Positions 35,008 through 45,638 of a stretch of DNA of 64,000 nucleotides are shown here, piece by piece (positions within the stretch are counted from its first letter, which is position 1; the number at the start of each line of letters is the position of its first letter). The translations under genes and the position numbers were made by a program. Below the pieces are notes generated by a model. That model saw only the letters and a list, made by a program, of their open reading frames with translations. It was not told the DNA's origin and did not search any database. This DNA is from Tetraselmis striata (lineage: Eukaryota > Chlorophyta > Chlorodendrophyceae > Chlorodendrales > Chlorodendraceae), in assembly GCA_006384855.1 (NCBI GenBank), contig VCJN01003073.1:62001-126000 (forward strand), in the 5' to 3' direction.

Positions 35008-36040
35008 GGCTCCCTATCGCTTTTCCAGTCGGATCACGAGTCCGCCCGCAAGATTCCCCATGCTGCTTATTCGGCCGCCGCTGCGCGGGTACTGGGCCTT
35101 TGCCCGCGCGGAGGTTCCGTGCTTGTCACTTGCCCTGGCCCCACGTGTGGTATTGATCCCTTATGGCTTCGCTCTACGGATGGCTCGAACCGGAGCGCTA
35201 CGGATTTCATCGTGGATCATCTACCCATATGCCCCGTAGCGTACTACAAGCACCGCATGCATACCGCTTTGAAGAATCTGTGGCATCTGTGGCAATTGAT
35301 GCGGGGGCGGTGCTTGACCGGGACCGTTCGCTCGGGAGCCGGCGACTTGACCCTTGAGACGAGTGGGCTGCGCCCAGCGGACCGCTCGCGGCCGTCGGAC
35401 CTGACGCTGGCGGGGTGGGGAGGGGCAGCGTGCGATTACATGATCGACTTCGCGTGCGTGTCCTCCACGACCCCCACTTGGAGCAACGACCCCCGTTGGT
35501 GCATCCCGGGAATCGCGGCGACCGAGGCGGAGCATGCTAAGTTGGCAGCGGACCGGGCGTCTTCCGCCCCAGTGCAGGGTGTTCACCGGTACTACCCTTT
35601 TGTGGTTGAGGACCGCGGCCGTCTCGGGAAGTCCGCTTTGACGGTGGTCTACATCTTCGCGGTGCTGTTGGCTGTGCGCAACTTCCCTGGCGGTCCTTCC
35701 GCCCCGACCTCTTGCTTTCTTCGTGGTCAATCCGTTCTGGCACTTCGGAACTTTGTCGCCAGCCAACCTGTTGAGTTCCGCCGTTACCTGTCGCGCACAC
35801 GGCGGGGGCTGTTGCAACGGGTCTCGGCTTGCGTGCATGGTACCCTGGGCGGCATTCTCTCTGCCGGTGTGCAAATGGCCAAGTCTGATGCGTGTGCTCG
35901 TGCCCACTCCACGTCTTCTCATGTTACTGCTTCCACCCCGCAGTCGCTGTAGAGGACCTTTCTGATTGCCCTTTTCTTTGGTGATTTCCGATATCGCCTT
36001 CTGCTGCTAGCTCATGTAATTATTACAAGAAGGGCAGTAA
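35008..36040 (+). mobile_element. Retroelement 3' end (zinc-finger and endonuclease-like domain), copy B
   Basis: An open frame extends from about 34681 without an ATG to a stop at 35950-35952. The homology shared with copy A starts at 35008 (SLSLFQSD). Visible are CPGPTCG, DHLPICPVAYYKHRMHTAL (Cys/His module), RPSDLTLAGWGG, YMIDFACVSS, ATEAEHAKLAADRA and YYPFVVEDRGRLG. The C-terminal Asp / Glu-x3-Lys pattern parallels the minus-strand retroelement at 16564-19054 and suggests a PD-(D/E)XK endonuclease; this is inference. The frame is intact here but broken in copy A, so B is younger or under selection. No reverse transcriptase is present. Confidence 0.65.
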
Positions 36041-36186
36041 AATCCATTACCGCCTGAACGAGTCTTCTCATGTTACTGCTTCCACCCCCCAGTCGCTGTA
36101 GAGGACCTTTCTGATTGCGTTTTATTTTGGTGATTTCCGAAATCGCCTTCTGCTGCTAGCTCATGTAAAATTATTGCCTGAACGAG
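35912..36186 (+). repeat. Tandem duplication of the retroelement tail
   Basis: The last part of copy B from TCTTCTCATGTTACTGCTTC (about 35914) through CCTGAACGAG is repeated starting at about 36062 with a period of about 150 bp and few changes. Each ends with ATT(A)CCGCCTGAACGAG or a close variant. Confidence 0.75.
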
Positions 36187-36404
36187 TACATATCTTTAGA
36201 TAGTGCACAGCCAGCGCGCGCAGCAGAGTCAGCACTCGAGATGATTCCATCGTCCATCGTCTGCTGTATTGTCCTGGCAGCATCAATTCCACCTGCAGCA
36301 AGACAAGGCAGCGTCCTGTCGGCTTGGGGGCTGTCCAGTGGCCCGACCTCGCACTGCTGGCAGCAGACAGACAGACAGACAGGGCACGCCAACACATAGT
36401 TGCT

Positions 36405-39400
36405 ATGGGGTTCTGGCAGGTCGCGCCCCAGCGCGTGGCGGGGCGGAGCGGCGTGCCGTGGGTGCGGAGCTCCCCGTTGGTCCGCCGCTCTGCTGCGCCG
36501 CCGCCCCGGCGCGGCGGACCGGCGCGGCGAACCCCCGCGCCGCAGCCGACGCCGCAGCGCCGAACAATCCGCACCCGCCACGGCGGCAGCAGTGGCGAGG
36601 ACGGACGCGAGCTGCAAGGGGATGATTCGGAGGACCTGATGTTCAACTCGGCGCACCACAAGTCACCGAGCATCGCGCTGGCCACCCCACATGAAGGCGG
36701 TGTTATCGCCGCCCGCCAGGCCTCCCCGCTGCAGCACGACCAGCTAGGCAGCCTGTCGGTGCGCAGGCTCCGCCACCGGCGACACTTTGACCCCGAATCC
36801 CGTGCGGCAACACAACTGTCCCCTGTCGCTCCGGCACGCAGCTGGGGCGGGGGGGGGGGGGGGGGGGGGGGGGGGGGAGGTATGCAGTTCCCGCGTACAC
36901 GTACAAACCATCGCGCATCTCTCAGCCAAGCCCCCTTTGGCTTCCCTTAATCGTACTCCTCCTTCCAAGCTCCCCTGTGCATCTCTATTGAGCTATTTCG
37001 TTTCGCAGTAGGCATGTGCTTGTTATGGTTGAGGAGTGTGCTCAGCGAATGGGGGTGGCAGCTAGGTGCAGAGCCGGGCTGGTTAACGAGGAGAGCGGGT
37101 AAAGCTACCCCAACAGCCTCATCACATGCACGAGGCTTACGAGGAAAAAGACTGTGTGGGAGGCTTCTGCCGGATCACCCCCTGCTTAGATGCATGCGAC
37201 CTGGAAGTGTGTCCACTCTGCTTCCTTGCTCATTCCTCACTCTCTTCGCCGTTGCCCACAGTGTCCCTGTGTGCACCCTGCAGCGCCATGCCCAGCCCAT
37301 CCCCTGGTCCCACAGAGCTGCATGCATGCCGGCCTGGTCTGTTTAATCAACCTCACCTGCTCTCCTTGCCGCGCTCTCTCAGGATGGCGAGATGGCGGCA
37401 GGCAGCGCCCCCGCGGGCAGGGCGGTGTTTGAGGTTCTGCGGATTAACCCGGAGGCCCAGACGCGGCGCCTTTACGTAAAGCGCCGCGACCTGCTGCGAG
37501 CGCACTCCCTGCAGGTTGGCACCGGCCGGCTGTCGCATTCCCCCAGCCATCCCCATGCTCAACAGTCTCCAACCCTGGATGTCCTCTGACCCCCGCCCCC
37601 CCCCCCCCCCCCCCCGGCCCAACACCCACGCTGCCACTCCTGGACGGCAGCCACGTGACCTGCGGCGCATTGACCCCTCGCTTGGCCGCGTTGGGAAGAC
37701 CATTTACTCCATCTCCATCCGTGAAGGCTGTATCCTCATCGCGCTGGGCGGCGTGCGCCTCATCGTCGCGCCCGACCGTGCGCTGCTGTTTGAGCCCTCG
37801 TGCAACGCCTCACGCAAGTTCCTGGACATTGCCATCCCGCACTTGCAGCAGCAGGCGAGTGCCCCCAAAGCTCCCCCCCCCCCTTCCCACATCCCCATTT
37901 TGGGAACACACATGCCGCCAGTTTCATCCCTCCATCCCCTGGCCAACACAGCCTGCGTCGCCTCCGGGCAAGACACAGGCTAAGCCAGGGGAGAGGAGGG
38001 GAGGGTGGCTGAACAACGGATTGCGGGGATACGCAGGCTGGCGCGCGTAGCCTGGGCGGCAACAATGGCTTCCGCATCACGCGCAGCTACGACAGCGAAA
38101 TGGGCATGCAGGAGCAGCGCAGCGGGCAGCCGTTTGAGCTGGAGATGGTGGAGGCGGCACTCATGGTGGTCACCGGTGAGGGCTGCCATCTTGTCCAGCT
38201 GCAACGGGGACATTGTGCCTGTGCACCAGGCTGCCAGGTTAGGGTAAGACGGAAGGGGGGGGGGGGGGGGGCACAGAGGGGGTCCAGCTGGTAGGCGGAT
38301 AAGGCGGAAGGGTGGGAAGGGGGGGGGGGGGGGGGGGCGGGGGGCGGGGGGGCGCTGAGGGGCTCCCTCCCGCTGGTAGGCGCACTGGACACGGAGCTGT
38401 GGAGCGTGAGCAACCGCGTGCAGGCGGTGCTGAAGAAGCTGCCCAAGGAGATCAACCCCGCCAACCTGGAGGAGCTGCGCAGCGTGAAGGCTTCCCTGGT
38501 GGACATCGAGAGCAAGGCGAGGCCGCCTGAGCTGCAGGCCCACTCCCTCCTATCCTTGCGTGGGTAGCTGCCGCTCCTGGCAGCGCAGCTTGTGCATACT
38601 CATGCGCACACACAACGTGCTGGCGTACAGAGAATACACCCGCCAGGCATCATTCTGGCTGTCTGCCTGTAGTGCTCCCTGCGAGTGATTACTGATTGTC
38701 CATATGCTTCACCTGCGCCCGCCGCAAGTCGTGCATGAGCTCCCAAAGGGCACTGTCTCCTTTCTGATGCCCAGCCGCACTGCCCCCACAGCATCCCACA
38801 GCCCCCCGTGGCTCCCTTGTCAGCTCCCCTCGCCCCATGTGCAGCCCTCACACCCGCGGCCCGGCGCTGCGGCCCCTCGCAGGCGGACACGCTACGCGAG
38901 GTGGTGGAGGACCTCATGGATGACGAGGACGAGATGCGCGAAATGAATCTGAGCAGCCGCCCCAAGCGCGAGGAGCGGCGCCGCCAGCGGGAGCGGGACC
39001 GCCTGGAGCGGGAGCGCGAGTACGAGCGAGAGTGGGTCCTGCTTCCCCCCACCCTCCCTCCAACACATACCACCACCACCACCCCAGCCGTGCCTGGCGA
39101 ATGGCGCTGCCCAGCTGGAGTTTCGCCCTCGCCGTCGGGGCTGGCTGAGGGGCAGACCTGACAATCATAACTCGACCCCAGGGACACACCATTGGCTGTC
39201 ATTGACCCCATTGGCGCCGTAAAGGCTAAGACCAGCCCTATAGCTTCCCCCAACCGGAGGTCAGGGGAGCGGTCTGATGCGCGATCTCATGCTGCTGTTG
39301 CTGTGGCGGCGCGATTCGCACAGGCGCGAAGCTCGCCGTGAGCGCGCGCTAGCGGAGCAGCAGGCGCAGGCGGAGCAGCAGGGGCTGCGGCGCCCAGGTC

Positions 39401-40877
39401 TGCCCCTCAGCCCTGGGGACGGCCGAGGCGGCGGCGCGCAAGACAGTGGCGAGAGGGGGCGGGCGGGCGGCGAGGAGGGGCGCAGCGTGGGGGAGCGCTC
39501 GGGCACGTGGGACGACGCGTGGGAGAAGGAGAAGATCGAGAAGTGGCTGGAGGAGGAGAAGCTGCGGGAGGTGCTGGGGCCCGTGGACAACGTGGAGGAG
39601 GCGATGATGGCGGCGGAGGAGGCGGAGCAGGAGGAGGAGGAGCTGGAGCAGGTGCCCACGCGCTGCATGAACACCGCCTAGATACAGTGCCGCACCCTCT
39701 CCCTCCCTCTCCTTTTCTCTCTTTCTCCCTGTGTGTTACTGTGGGAAGGACCTGGAAAGGGACAATACACAAGCAGCCGCCGGTAGGGCGGTATTGGCAG
39801 TCGTACGAGGGGCGCGCGCTCTCCTTGCCGCTCCGCGCCCTTTGACAGCCTGCTACTTCGCCCCCCTTGTTTCCCTTCCCCTTCCGTGGCGTGTGTCCCC
39901 AATCACGCCAGGTGGAGGACATGCTGGACTACTACCTGCAGCGCGCGGCCATGGCGGAGATTGAGGCGCAGCAGCTGCTCAACGGCGCGCGCGACCTCGA
40001 GGAGTCCATCGGCATCAGCCTCTCTGCGCGACGCCTCGAGGTGCTGCCGCCATCCCCTCCCCAAACCTCTTGTAGCATTCACTGCATGACACCCTTCCGC
40101 ACGGCGAGATGGCGCAGTATGGCGAACCTACTAGGGTGGGGGGGGGGGGGGGGGGGGGGGGTTCCTGCGTTTCAAGTGAGCGGGAGAGGCATGCCAGCCA
40201 CTGTCATCGGCATTCCTGGCGTCAGCATTGCGGATACGGGCGGGTAGGTAGTAAACGCCAATCATACTCATCGACGGTGAAGCTTGCTCTACACCCCCGC
40301 GCCCGCCCCCCCCCCCCCCCCCCCCTTGCCCCCGCCTCCGGTGCATCACTTGTGTGACCACGGGAGTGGACACTCTCTGGGTGTGCTTGACGGCAACAGT
40401 GCTGGAAACGCCATCTTGCTTGGGCGCAATGAGGACACCCCAATTCTGAAAAGAAATGCCCCATACATAAAGAGCATGAACACAGCGCATGCGCCCGGAC
40501 GCAGCAGATTCACGGTAACATTTAATGGGGTTCGCGGGTCCGAATAAAGTAGTGGATGACGCGCGTGATGTACACGTCTAGGCCCCGTTCTATTTGGTGT
40601 CACCTGGTCCTCGCTAAGCCCCCCCCTCCCCCCCCCCCCCCCCCCCCCGCATTTTGGCGGCGGCGTCCAGGTGGGCCGCCTGGAGCTGACGCTGTCCATC
40701 GGCAGCTTTGCGGCCGCGCTGGGCGCGATGGTGGCGGGCATCTTCGGCATGAACCTGACGTCCACGCTGGAGGCGAGCGTGGTGGGCTTCTGGGGCACCA
40801 CGGGCGCGATCGTGCTGGGCGTGCTGGGCCTCTTCAAGTGGATGCACAACTACGCCAAGCGGCGGCGCATCCTGTAG
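36405..40877 (+). CDS. MRS2/CorA-type magnesium transporter
   Basis: Exons 37383-37514, 37651-37854, 38037-38175, 38380-38516, 38883-39031, 39182-39259, 39324-39651, 39912-40040 and 40671-40877 join in phase (500 aa). An N-terminal exon from the ATG at 36405 is open to about 36840 and rich in Arg/Pro/Ser, possibly a targeting peptide, but its donor is unresolved. Family evidence: VFEVLRINPEAQTRRLYVKR, RRIDPSLGRV, IYSISIREGCILIALGGVRL, LDTELWSVSNRVQAVLKKLP, ADTLREVVEDLMDDEDEMRE, VEDMLDYYLQRAAMAEIEAQ, then TM1 ending in the GMN signature (AGIFGMNLTS) and TM2 (FWGTTGAIVLGVLGLFKW). The family forms pentameric Mg2+ channels, GMN at the pore mouth. An unusual charged insert of about 170 residues separates the DDEDEMREM helix from VEDMLDYY. 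TGTAA lies at 40973-40977. Two introns appear to use GC donors. Confidence 0.9.
36848..36878 (+). repeat. Long poly-G tract
   Basis: About 29-31 G with at most a terminal interruption, just after the open N-terminal frame of the Mg2+ transporter. It obscures the exon end. Confidence 0.95.
37855..38036 (+). other. Probable GC-AG intron in the Mg2+ transporter (first)
   Basis: The exon ends HLQQQ followed by GCGAGT. Only this donor joins in frame to the exon starting at 38037 (AGARSLGGNNG). Use of the GT at 37859 leads to a stop. Confidence 0.55.
38517..38882 (+). other. Probable GC-AG intron in the Mg2+ transporter (second)
   Basis: The exon ends in VDIESK followed by GCGAGG. Phase and family homology (continuing ADTLREVVEDLMDDEDEMRE) require the donor here. 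Confidence 0.6.
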
Positions 40878-40972
40878 GGAGCAAGACACCGGCGCAGGGC
40901 CGCCGCGGTCCAGCTGTATTTACTCCGCCGTGCAACATGCGCCACTGCCATTTATAGCGGGTGATGTGATGA

Positions 40973-40977
40973 TGTAA
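40973..40977 (+). terminator. TGTAA poly(A) signal of the Mg2+ transporter
   Basis: TGTAA 96 bases after the TAG stop; TGTAA is the standard chlorophyte polyadenylation signal. Confidence 0.6.
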
Positions 40978-41190
40978 ATAAGCGTGGGAAGAACCTCTAG
41001 TCCCCCCGCCGGCAAGCAGGCCACGCGGTGCCGCCCACACTTGCGCCCCACTGCGGCGCAAGCCTGCTCCCTAGTCCATGCCCTAGCCCAGGGCCTATTT
41101 CAGCTTTTGGGCCGCCTCCAGCGTGGCCGTGCCCTAACTCAAGCCCCAGTCCTGGGTAGTTGTAGGGCTTGAGCACGCACCCGCAGGGCT

Positions 41191-44100
41191 TCAGCCCCGC
41201 CGGCCCTGCTGCGCGTTGCGCGCTCGGTCCAGGCTCCGCTTCAGCATCACTAGCGGCTTGACCTGGCCCTGCAGCCACACCGCCGAGGGGGGAGGGGGAG
41301 GGGGGTGTCAGGGCGGGCAAAGCAGCCGGCAGTCCTTGTGTTTGAGATACGGTATGTGCGCTTGGCTCTAGCTGCGTAAACAACTTGGAGGGGGTGACGC
41401 CCTGGAAATACCTGCAGCTCCATGGAAGGTTTCTCTGTCTGTCTCTATGTGGGCGTGGGAAAGGCGGGGGGGGGGAGGGTAGCCCACCAGCGCGACTTTC
41501 ACCGGCACGCACTCCGCCGCCAGCTGGTGGTGCAGCAGCTTGGGATTCTGAGCAAGGCTGCTCAGCGTGATCAGCTTCAGGTCCTCCTCGCCGCCCGCCG
41601 CGTCCTGATCGCGCAGCCGCCCGCCGTCAGCTCCCTAACTCCATCGACAGGTGGAAAGAAACCATCAGGTCGTGGCTACCAAAACATGTGGCACTGCTCT
41701 ACTGCAGACATGTTGCAGTCACGTGTGGCATCCTGTTGACAAATGTTTGTGAGGCCGACTTCCCTGTAAATATGCGCAAGTGCCGCATTCCACAGCTTAC
41801 ATACCGTAACCACGCTTTGAGCTCGCGGCATGTTATTGGTTTTGGACCCCGCACGAAGGGAGAAAGTGATCAGGAAAGGGATCAGGACGTAAAGTACTAC
41901 TGCGCAAACGGGGGCCAGGTACCATACAGTTTCATTGGACTGACTAATAACTGTAATGTTGTTGCCCGGCCCGCGCCGTAGGCGGGTGCATTATCGAATG
42001 AGATATATTGAATATATCGCACCCGCGCCATCCAATACAATCTTGACATTCTCCATTATGTATTGTGTGTTTTACCCCTAGCAGACCGAATATTTTGTGG
42101 TCCACTGCCCCAGCATTAAACAACTATTAGGTCTGGCCTGCGCCACGGAATTGGTCCCTGTGAAATACTGCCACTATTAAGCTGAGAATACATTGCTCTT
42201 TTACCCCTGTGCCAATGCAAACTAAAGTACGGTATATCCCTTTTGCTAGCGACTAATACTACTGCACCCCCTTGCCTGGCGTCCGAAGAGAGCTGTTTGT
42301 AGAGGGGTGAGAGAGGGGAGGAGGGGGGGGGGGGGAGGGGGGGGGGAAGGCGTCACCCTCCGCTGCATGGAGGACGTCCGGGAGACGTGCGTGGCTGCCG
42401 CGGTGATGCTCTGCCGGCACAGCTTGTGCAGCGTGGACGCCACCACCAGGAAGCTCCCTGCCAATCACGCAGCAGGGAGGGAGGGGGGGGGGGGGGGGAG
42501 GCGCGAGGGCTCAGCTCCTGTGGTCCCCTACTTGTCGCTTTCCCGCCACATGCAGACCCCCTCGAGTCCAGCCTGGCGCAGCCACCCCATCCCCCGCCGA
42601 CAACAACCTGCTGCGCTCGCATTGGGGTTGGCCCCGCGCGCGTCGCCCTCCTCATCCGTCTCCTCCGCCTGCTGCTCCAGCAACATTTTATTGTGGTCCA
42701 CCCACGCGCTGACGGCCTGATCAAACGCCTGCGAGTGCGGGCGCCAGATGACCGGACTTCAGGATCCCCCAGATGGTAGGCAGCAGGGGGTTGGAGGCGC
42801 TAAGAGGAGGGGTAAGATACTATACCCGTAACATCCAACCATTATTGGGTTCACGGGGCTAAAAAATAATGAATTGTTTTTCAGTAACGAGTCGGAATAA
42901 ACGTGTGGTAGTCGCGGTGTATTCCGATGTTATTCAAGAATATGTTGCTTTTCTCTCTTCGCGGGGGCAAGGGGGGGGGGGGGGGGGCTCAAAACGAGAA
43001 TGTCCCGCGAACCCAAAGCGTGGTAACGGTACGGCAAAGCGCACTGACAGCCTACAGCGCCTTTGCCAGAAGGGGCCAGGCGCGCGCAGACTGTTTGCAA
43101 GTTACTTTCGTTGCACCTGGAACTTGTGCCATGCGCCTGCGACGCGCTGCGTGCGGTTTGCCGCCGATTGCCACTTGTGCACGGTCGTCCTCCTGCCATG
43201 GCGGAGGGAGCGCGGCGGGGGGGCGGGGCGGGGGGAGGGGGGGGTCAGGTGCGTGCGGGGCAGTCCGCCCCTATGGGTAGGAGGAGAGAGGGCAGCAGCT
43301 AGCGCGCGCAATGAGAGGAGAGACGAGGCGGGCCTTGGGGATGGGGTGGGGGCAGCGGCCGCCGCTCCTTGCTTGGCTCGGTATCTCACAGTTGGATGCC
43401 TGGATCCGGATTTATGCGGAGACGTGTACCATTGACCGCCGGGAGTGTCGTCATGATGAGGTGGGGGGGGGGGGGGGGGATGGGGTGGGATGGCAGGTAT
43501 TACGGGATGGCTTTGCGGCGGTTGGTGGAGGTGCGTACATGGCAGGTGTGTGTCTGGATGTGTGGCGACGCGAGGCCTCGTGCCATGTCCCCCCCCCCCC
43601 CCCCCCCCCGTCGTCCTCACCCTTCCAGCCCGGTCACCCTCTCTCTGCCTGTCCCGCTTCGCAGACACAGTACACACTTGATAGGAAGGCGTACCTCTGC
43701 ATGGCGGGGACGCGCGGGGGATTGATCCCGTGACTGCGCTCAGCAGAGAAGAAGCCAGCCTTCTTCTCCGAGGAGGTGGATGCCGAGGTCGACGTCGAGA
43801 TAGGGAAGAGATTGATGGCGGTGAAGCGGGTGCGCGTCTTGCGCCACAGACCCGTCTGCGCCATGGCGGGGGGCAAGGAGGGGAAGTGGCAGAGGGGGGG
43901 GGGGGGGGGGGGATTAGAAGGGAGTCGCCGTTCTGATGAAATCATTAAAGCATGAGAGTTCATGCCATATCTGATATTTAATCATCCAAGACACAGTCTC
44001 CAAAAGTCTTAAAAGAGCGTCTTTTCTCTACTTGAAACTGAAAAGCGAAAGAAAAATTAACATTAATCTTAAAGCCAGAGCAACTCTTTGTTGACGATTA

Positions 44101-45190
44101 CTATGATTATAAAAAGATGTTAATTTAAACAATAAAACACAATGAATAATGACTGTTGTTTCCATACTCAAGAGATAAACACACATGTTTGTATGGATGT
44201 ATCAGCTTAAACAATAGTTTAAGTTGGCGGGGTTTTTTTGAACTGTTATACATGTCGGCAATTCTTATATCTTTGTCCGGCGTCGCGCGTATTTTAGCAC
44301 ATGTAATTATCATATAGTAGTAATTTATGTTAGAAACGGTTCTTTCAATAAAATCTTGCATTTCTGTTTCATATCTAACCACACTTTTCTATGTGGGCCA
44401 TACCATAGCATGAGCATTTAAAGTATGAGAGTTCATGCCATATCTGATATTTACCCATTCAAGACACAATCTCCAAATGCCTTAGAACAGCGTCTTTTCT
44501 CTACTTAAAGATCAGAAGCGTAAGAAAATATATGACTGATTTTAAAGCCAGAGCTATTCTTTGATGACAAATACTATTGTTTATGCTTATAAAAAGACGT
44601 CAATTTAAACAATAAAACACAATAAATAATTCATACTTTCGTATTCGAGAGATAAACACACATGCTTGTATGGATGTATTACCTTAAACATTAGTTTAAG
44701 TTGGCGGGTTCTTGTTGAACTGTTACACATCTCGGCGATTCATATATCTTTGTCCGGTGTCGCGCGTATTTTAGCACATGTAATAATCATACACTAGTCA
44801 CTTACTTTAGAAACGGTTCTTCAATAAGATCTTGCATTTCTGTTTAATATCCAACTACACTTTTCTATGCGGCAAAACCATTCGAAGTCGTCGCAAGGGG
44901 GAAGGAGGGGGGGGGGGGGGGTGCGGTAGCGATGGTGAGTAGGGTGAGGGGCAGGATGGCAGCATGATGCGCATGAGCTCTGGGATGGGCACGCGCAGTG
45001 CCCGCCACTCCTCCGCAAGCCCACGTTGCTGCATTTGTCAGGCACAGGGCAGCAGCGCGCTCACCGTGCCGTCGGTGGAGTGGCGGACGTCGGCCGTGCT
45101 GCTGTAGCGCCACGTTGCGCCCTGCGGCTCCTCCTCCGGCGGCAGCGCGGCGGGCTCCGCGTTGTCAGCCGCGTGCAGAGCCTGGGCCAT
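41191..45190 (-). CDS. Unknown gene, about 280 aa, with AT-rich insertion
   Basis: Exons in phase: 45190-45065 (starts MAQALHAADNAEPAALPPEE), 45028 to about 44930 (QRGLAEEWRALRVPIPELMR; donor not found), 43855-43695 (TGLWRKTRTRFTAINLFPIS), 42756-42608 (SPVIWRPHSQAFDQAVSAWV), 42457-42357 (GSFLVVASTLHKLCRQSITA), 41604-41488 (DLKLITLSSLAQNPKLLHHQ) and 41268-41191 (GQVKPLVMLKRSLDRARNAQ, stop at 41191). I recognise no family; it looks soluble and partly helical. It converges on the Mg2+ transporter, and its start lies 449 bases beyond the stop of the IQ-motif gene, same strand. A 930-bp AT-rich tandem duplication fills most of the intron between exons 2 and 3. The poly-G tract at 44906-44921 sits where the exon 2 donor is expected, so that junction may be damaged or misassembled. 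Confidence 0.65.
41800..41832 (-). repeat. Dispersed intronic repeat end, inverted copy
   Basis: TACCGTAACCACGCTTTGAG followed by CTCGCGG is the reverse complement of the block CCGCGAACCCAAAGCGTGGT found at 43007 and 47247. It lies in an intron of the unknown gene. Confidence 0.6.
42846..43037 (+). repeat. Dispersed AT-rich repeat in an intron, copy 1
   Basis: Shares AACGAGTCGGAATA/AGCGAGTCGGAATA near its left part and CCGCGAACCCAAAGCGTGGT at its right end with the copy at 47103-47273; the middle is variable and contains a poly-G tract (42970-42987). Confidence 0.65.
43945..44870. repeat. AT-rich tandem duplication (two units of about 465 bp)
   Basis: Unit 1 starts near 43950 and unit 2 near 44430, both with GAGAGTTCATGCCATATCTG, later AGCGTCTTTTCTCTACTT, AATTTAAACAATAAAACACA, TTTGTCCGG(C/T)GTCGCGCGTA and GAAACGGTTCTT. 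Identity is high (above 80% by eye). Composition is strikingly AT-rich compared with the flanking GC-rich exons. Unit 1 holds a minus-strand 85-codon frame (44125-44382) that is broken in unit 2. Organelle-derived DNA or an AT-rich transposon is possible; neither is shown. Confidence 0.8.
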
Positions 45191-45415
45191 GGGCCGAAAA
45201 TAGGGGAGCGCGGAGGAGCCAGGAGCGCGGAGGCGGAGGGGTGGTGACAGGGGGGGGGGGGGGGGGGGGCAATGAGCTGTGCGGCCACAAGCTGGAAATG
45301 AGCCACCCTGGCGCTGCAGCCTGTGTAGGGTAAACTGCCCACATAATAAATGTTGCCACACTGTGGGCAATTGTTAAACATAGCGAAATTGTAGCATCGG
45401 CTAAAATGCGAACTT

Positions 45416-45420
45416 TTACA
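45416..45420 (-). terminator. Possible TGTAA poly(A) signal of the IQ-motif gene
   Basis: TGTAA on the minus strand (TTACA on plus) about 220 bases after the stop at 45639. Confidence 0.4.
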
Positions 45421-45638
45421 TTTATTGCATAGAAACACAATGCCTACAATGCATGTCTAACACACACATAGCAGGTTGATGAAACATATAAGTTTTGATA
45501 TGACAAGCCAGAATAAGCTAAACCAATTGTAAAAAGTCGAATCAGATATGCTGTAGATAATACAAACAGCTGCGGAGCGGCAACAGCGCGTTGCGCAACC
45601 GGGGAGGCCGGGCATGGCGCGATGCCAGCTTGGCGCGC

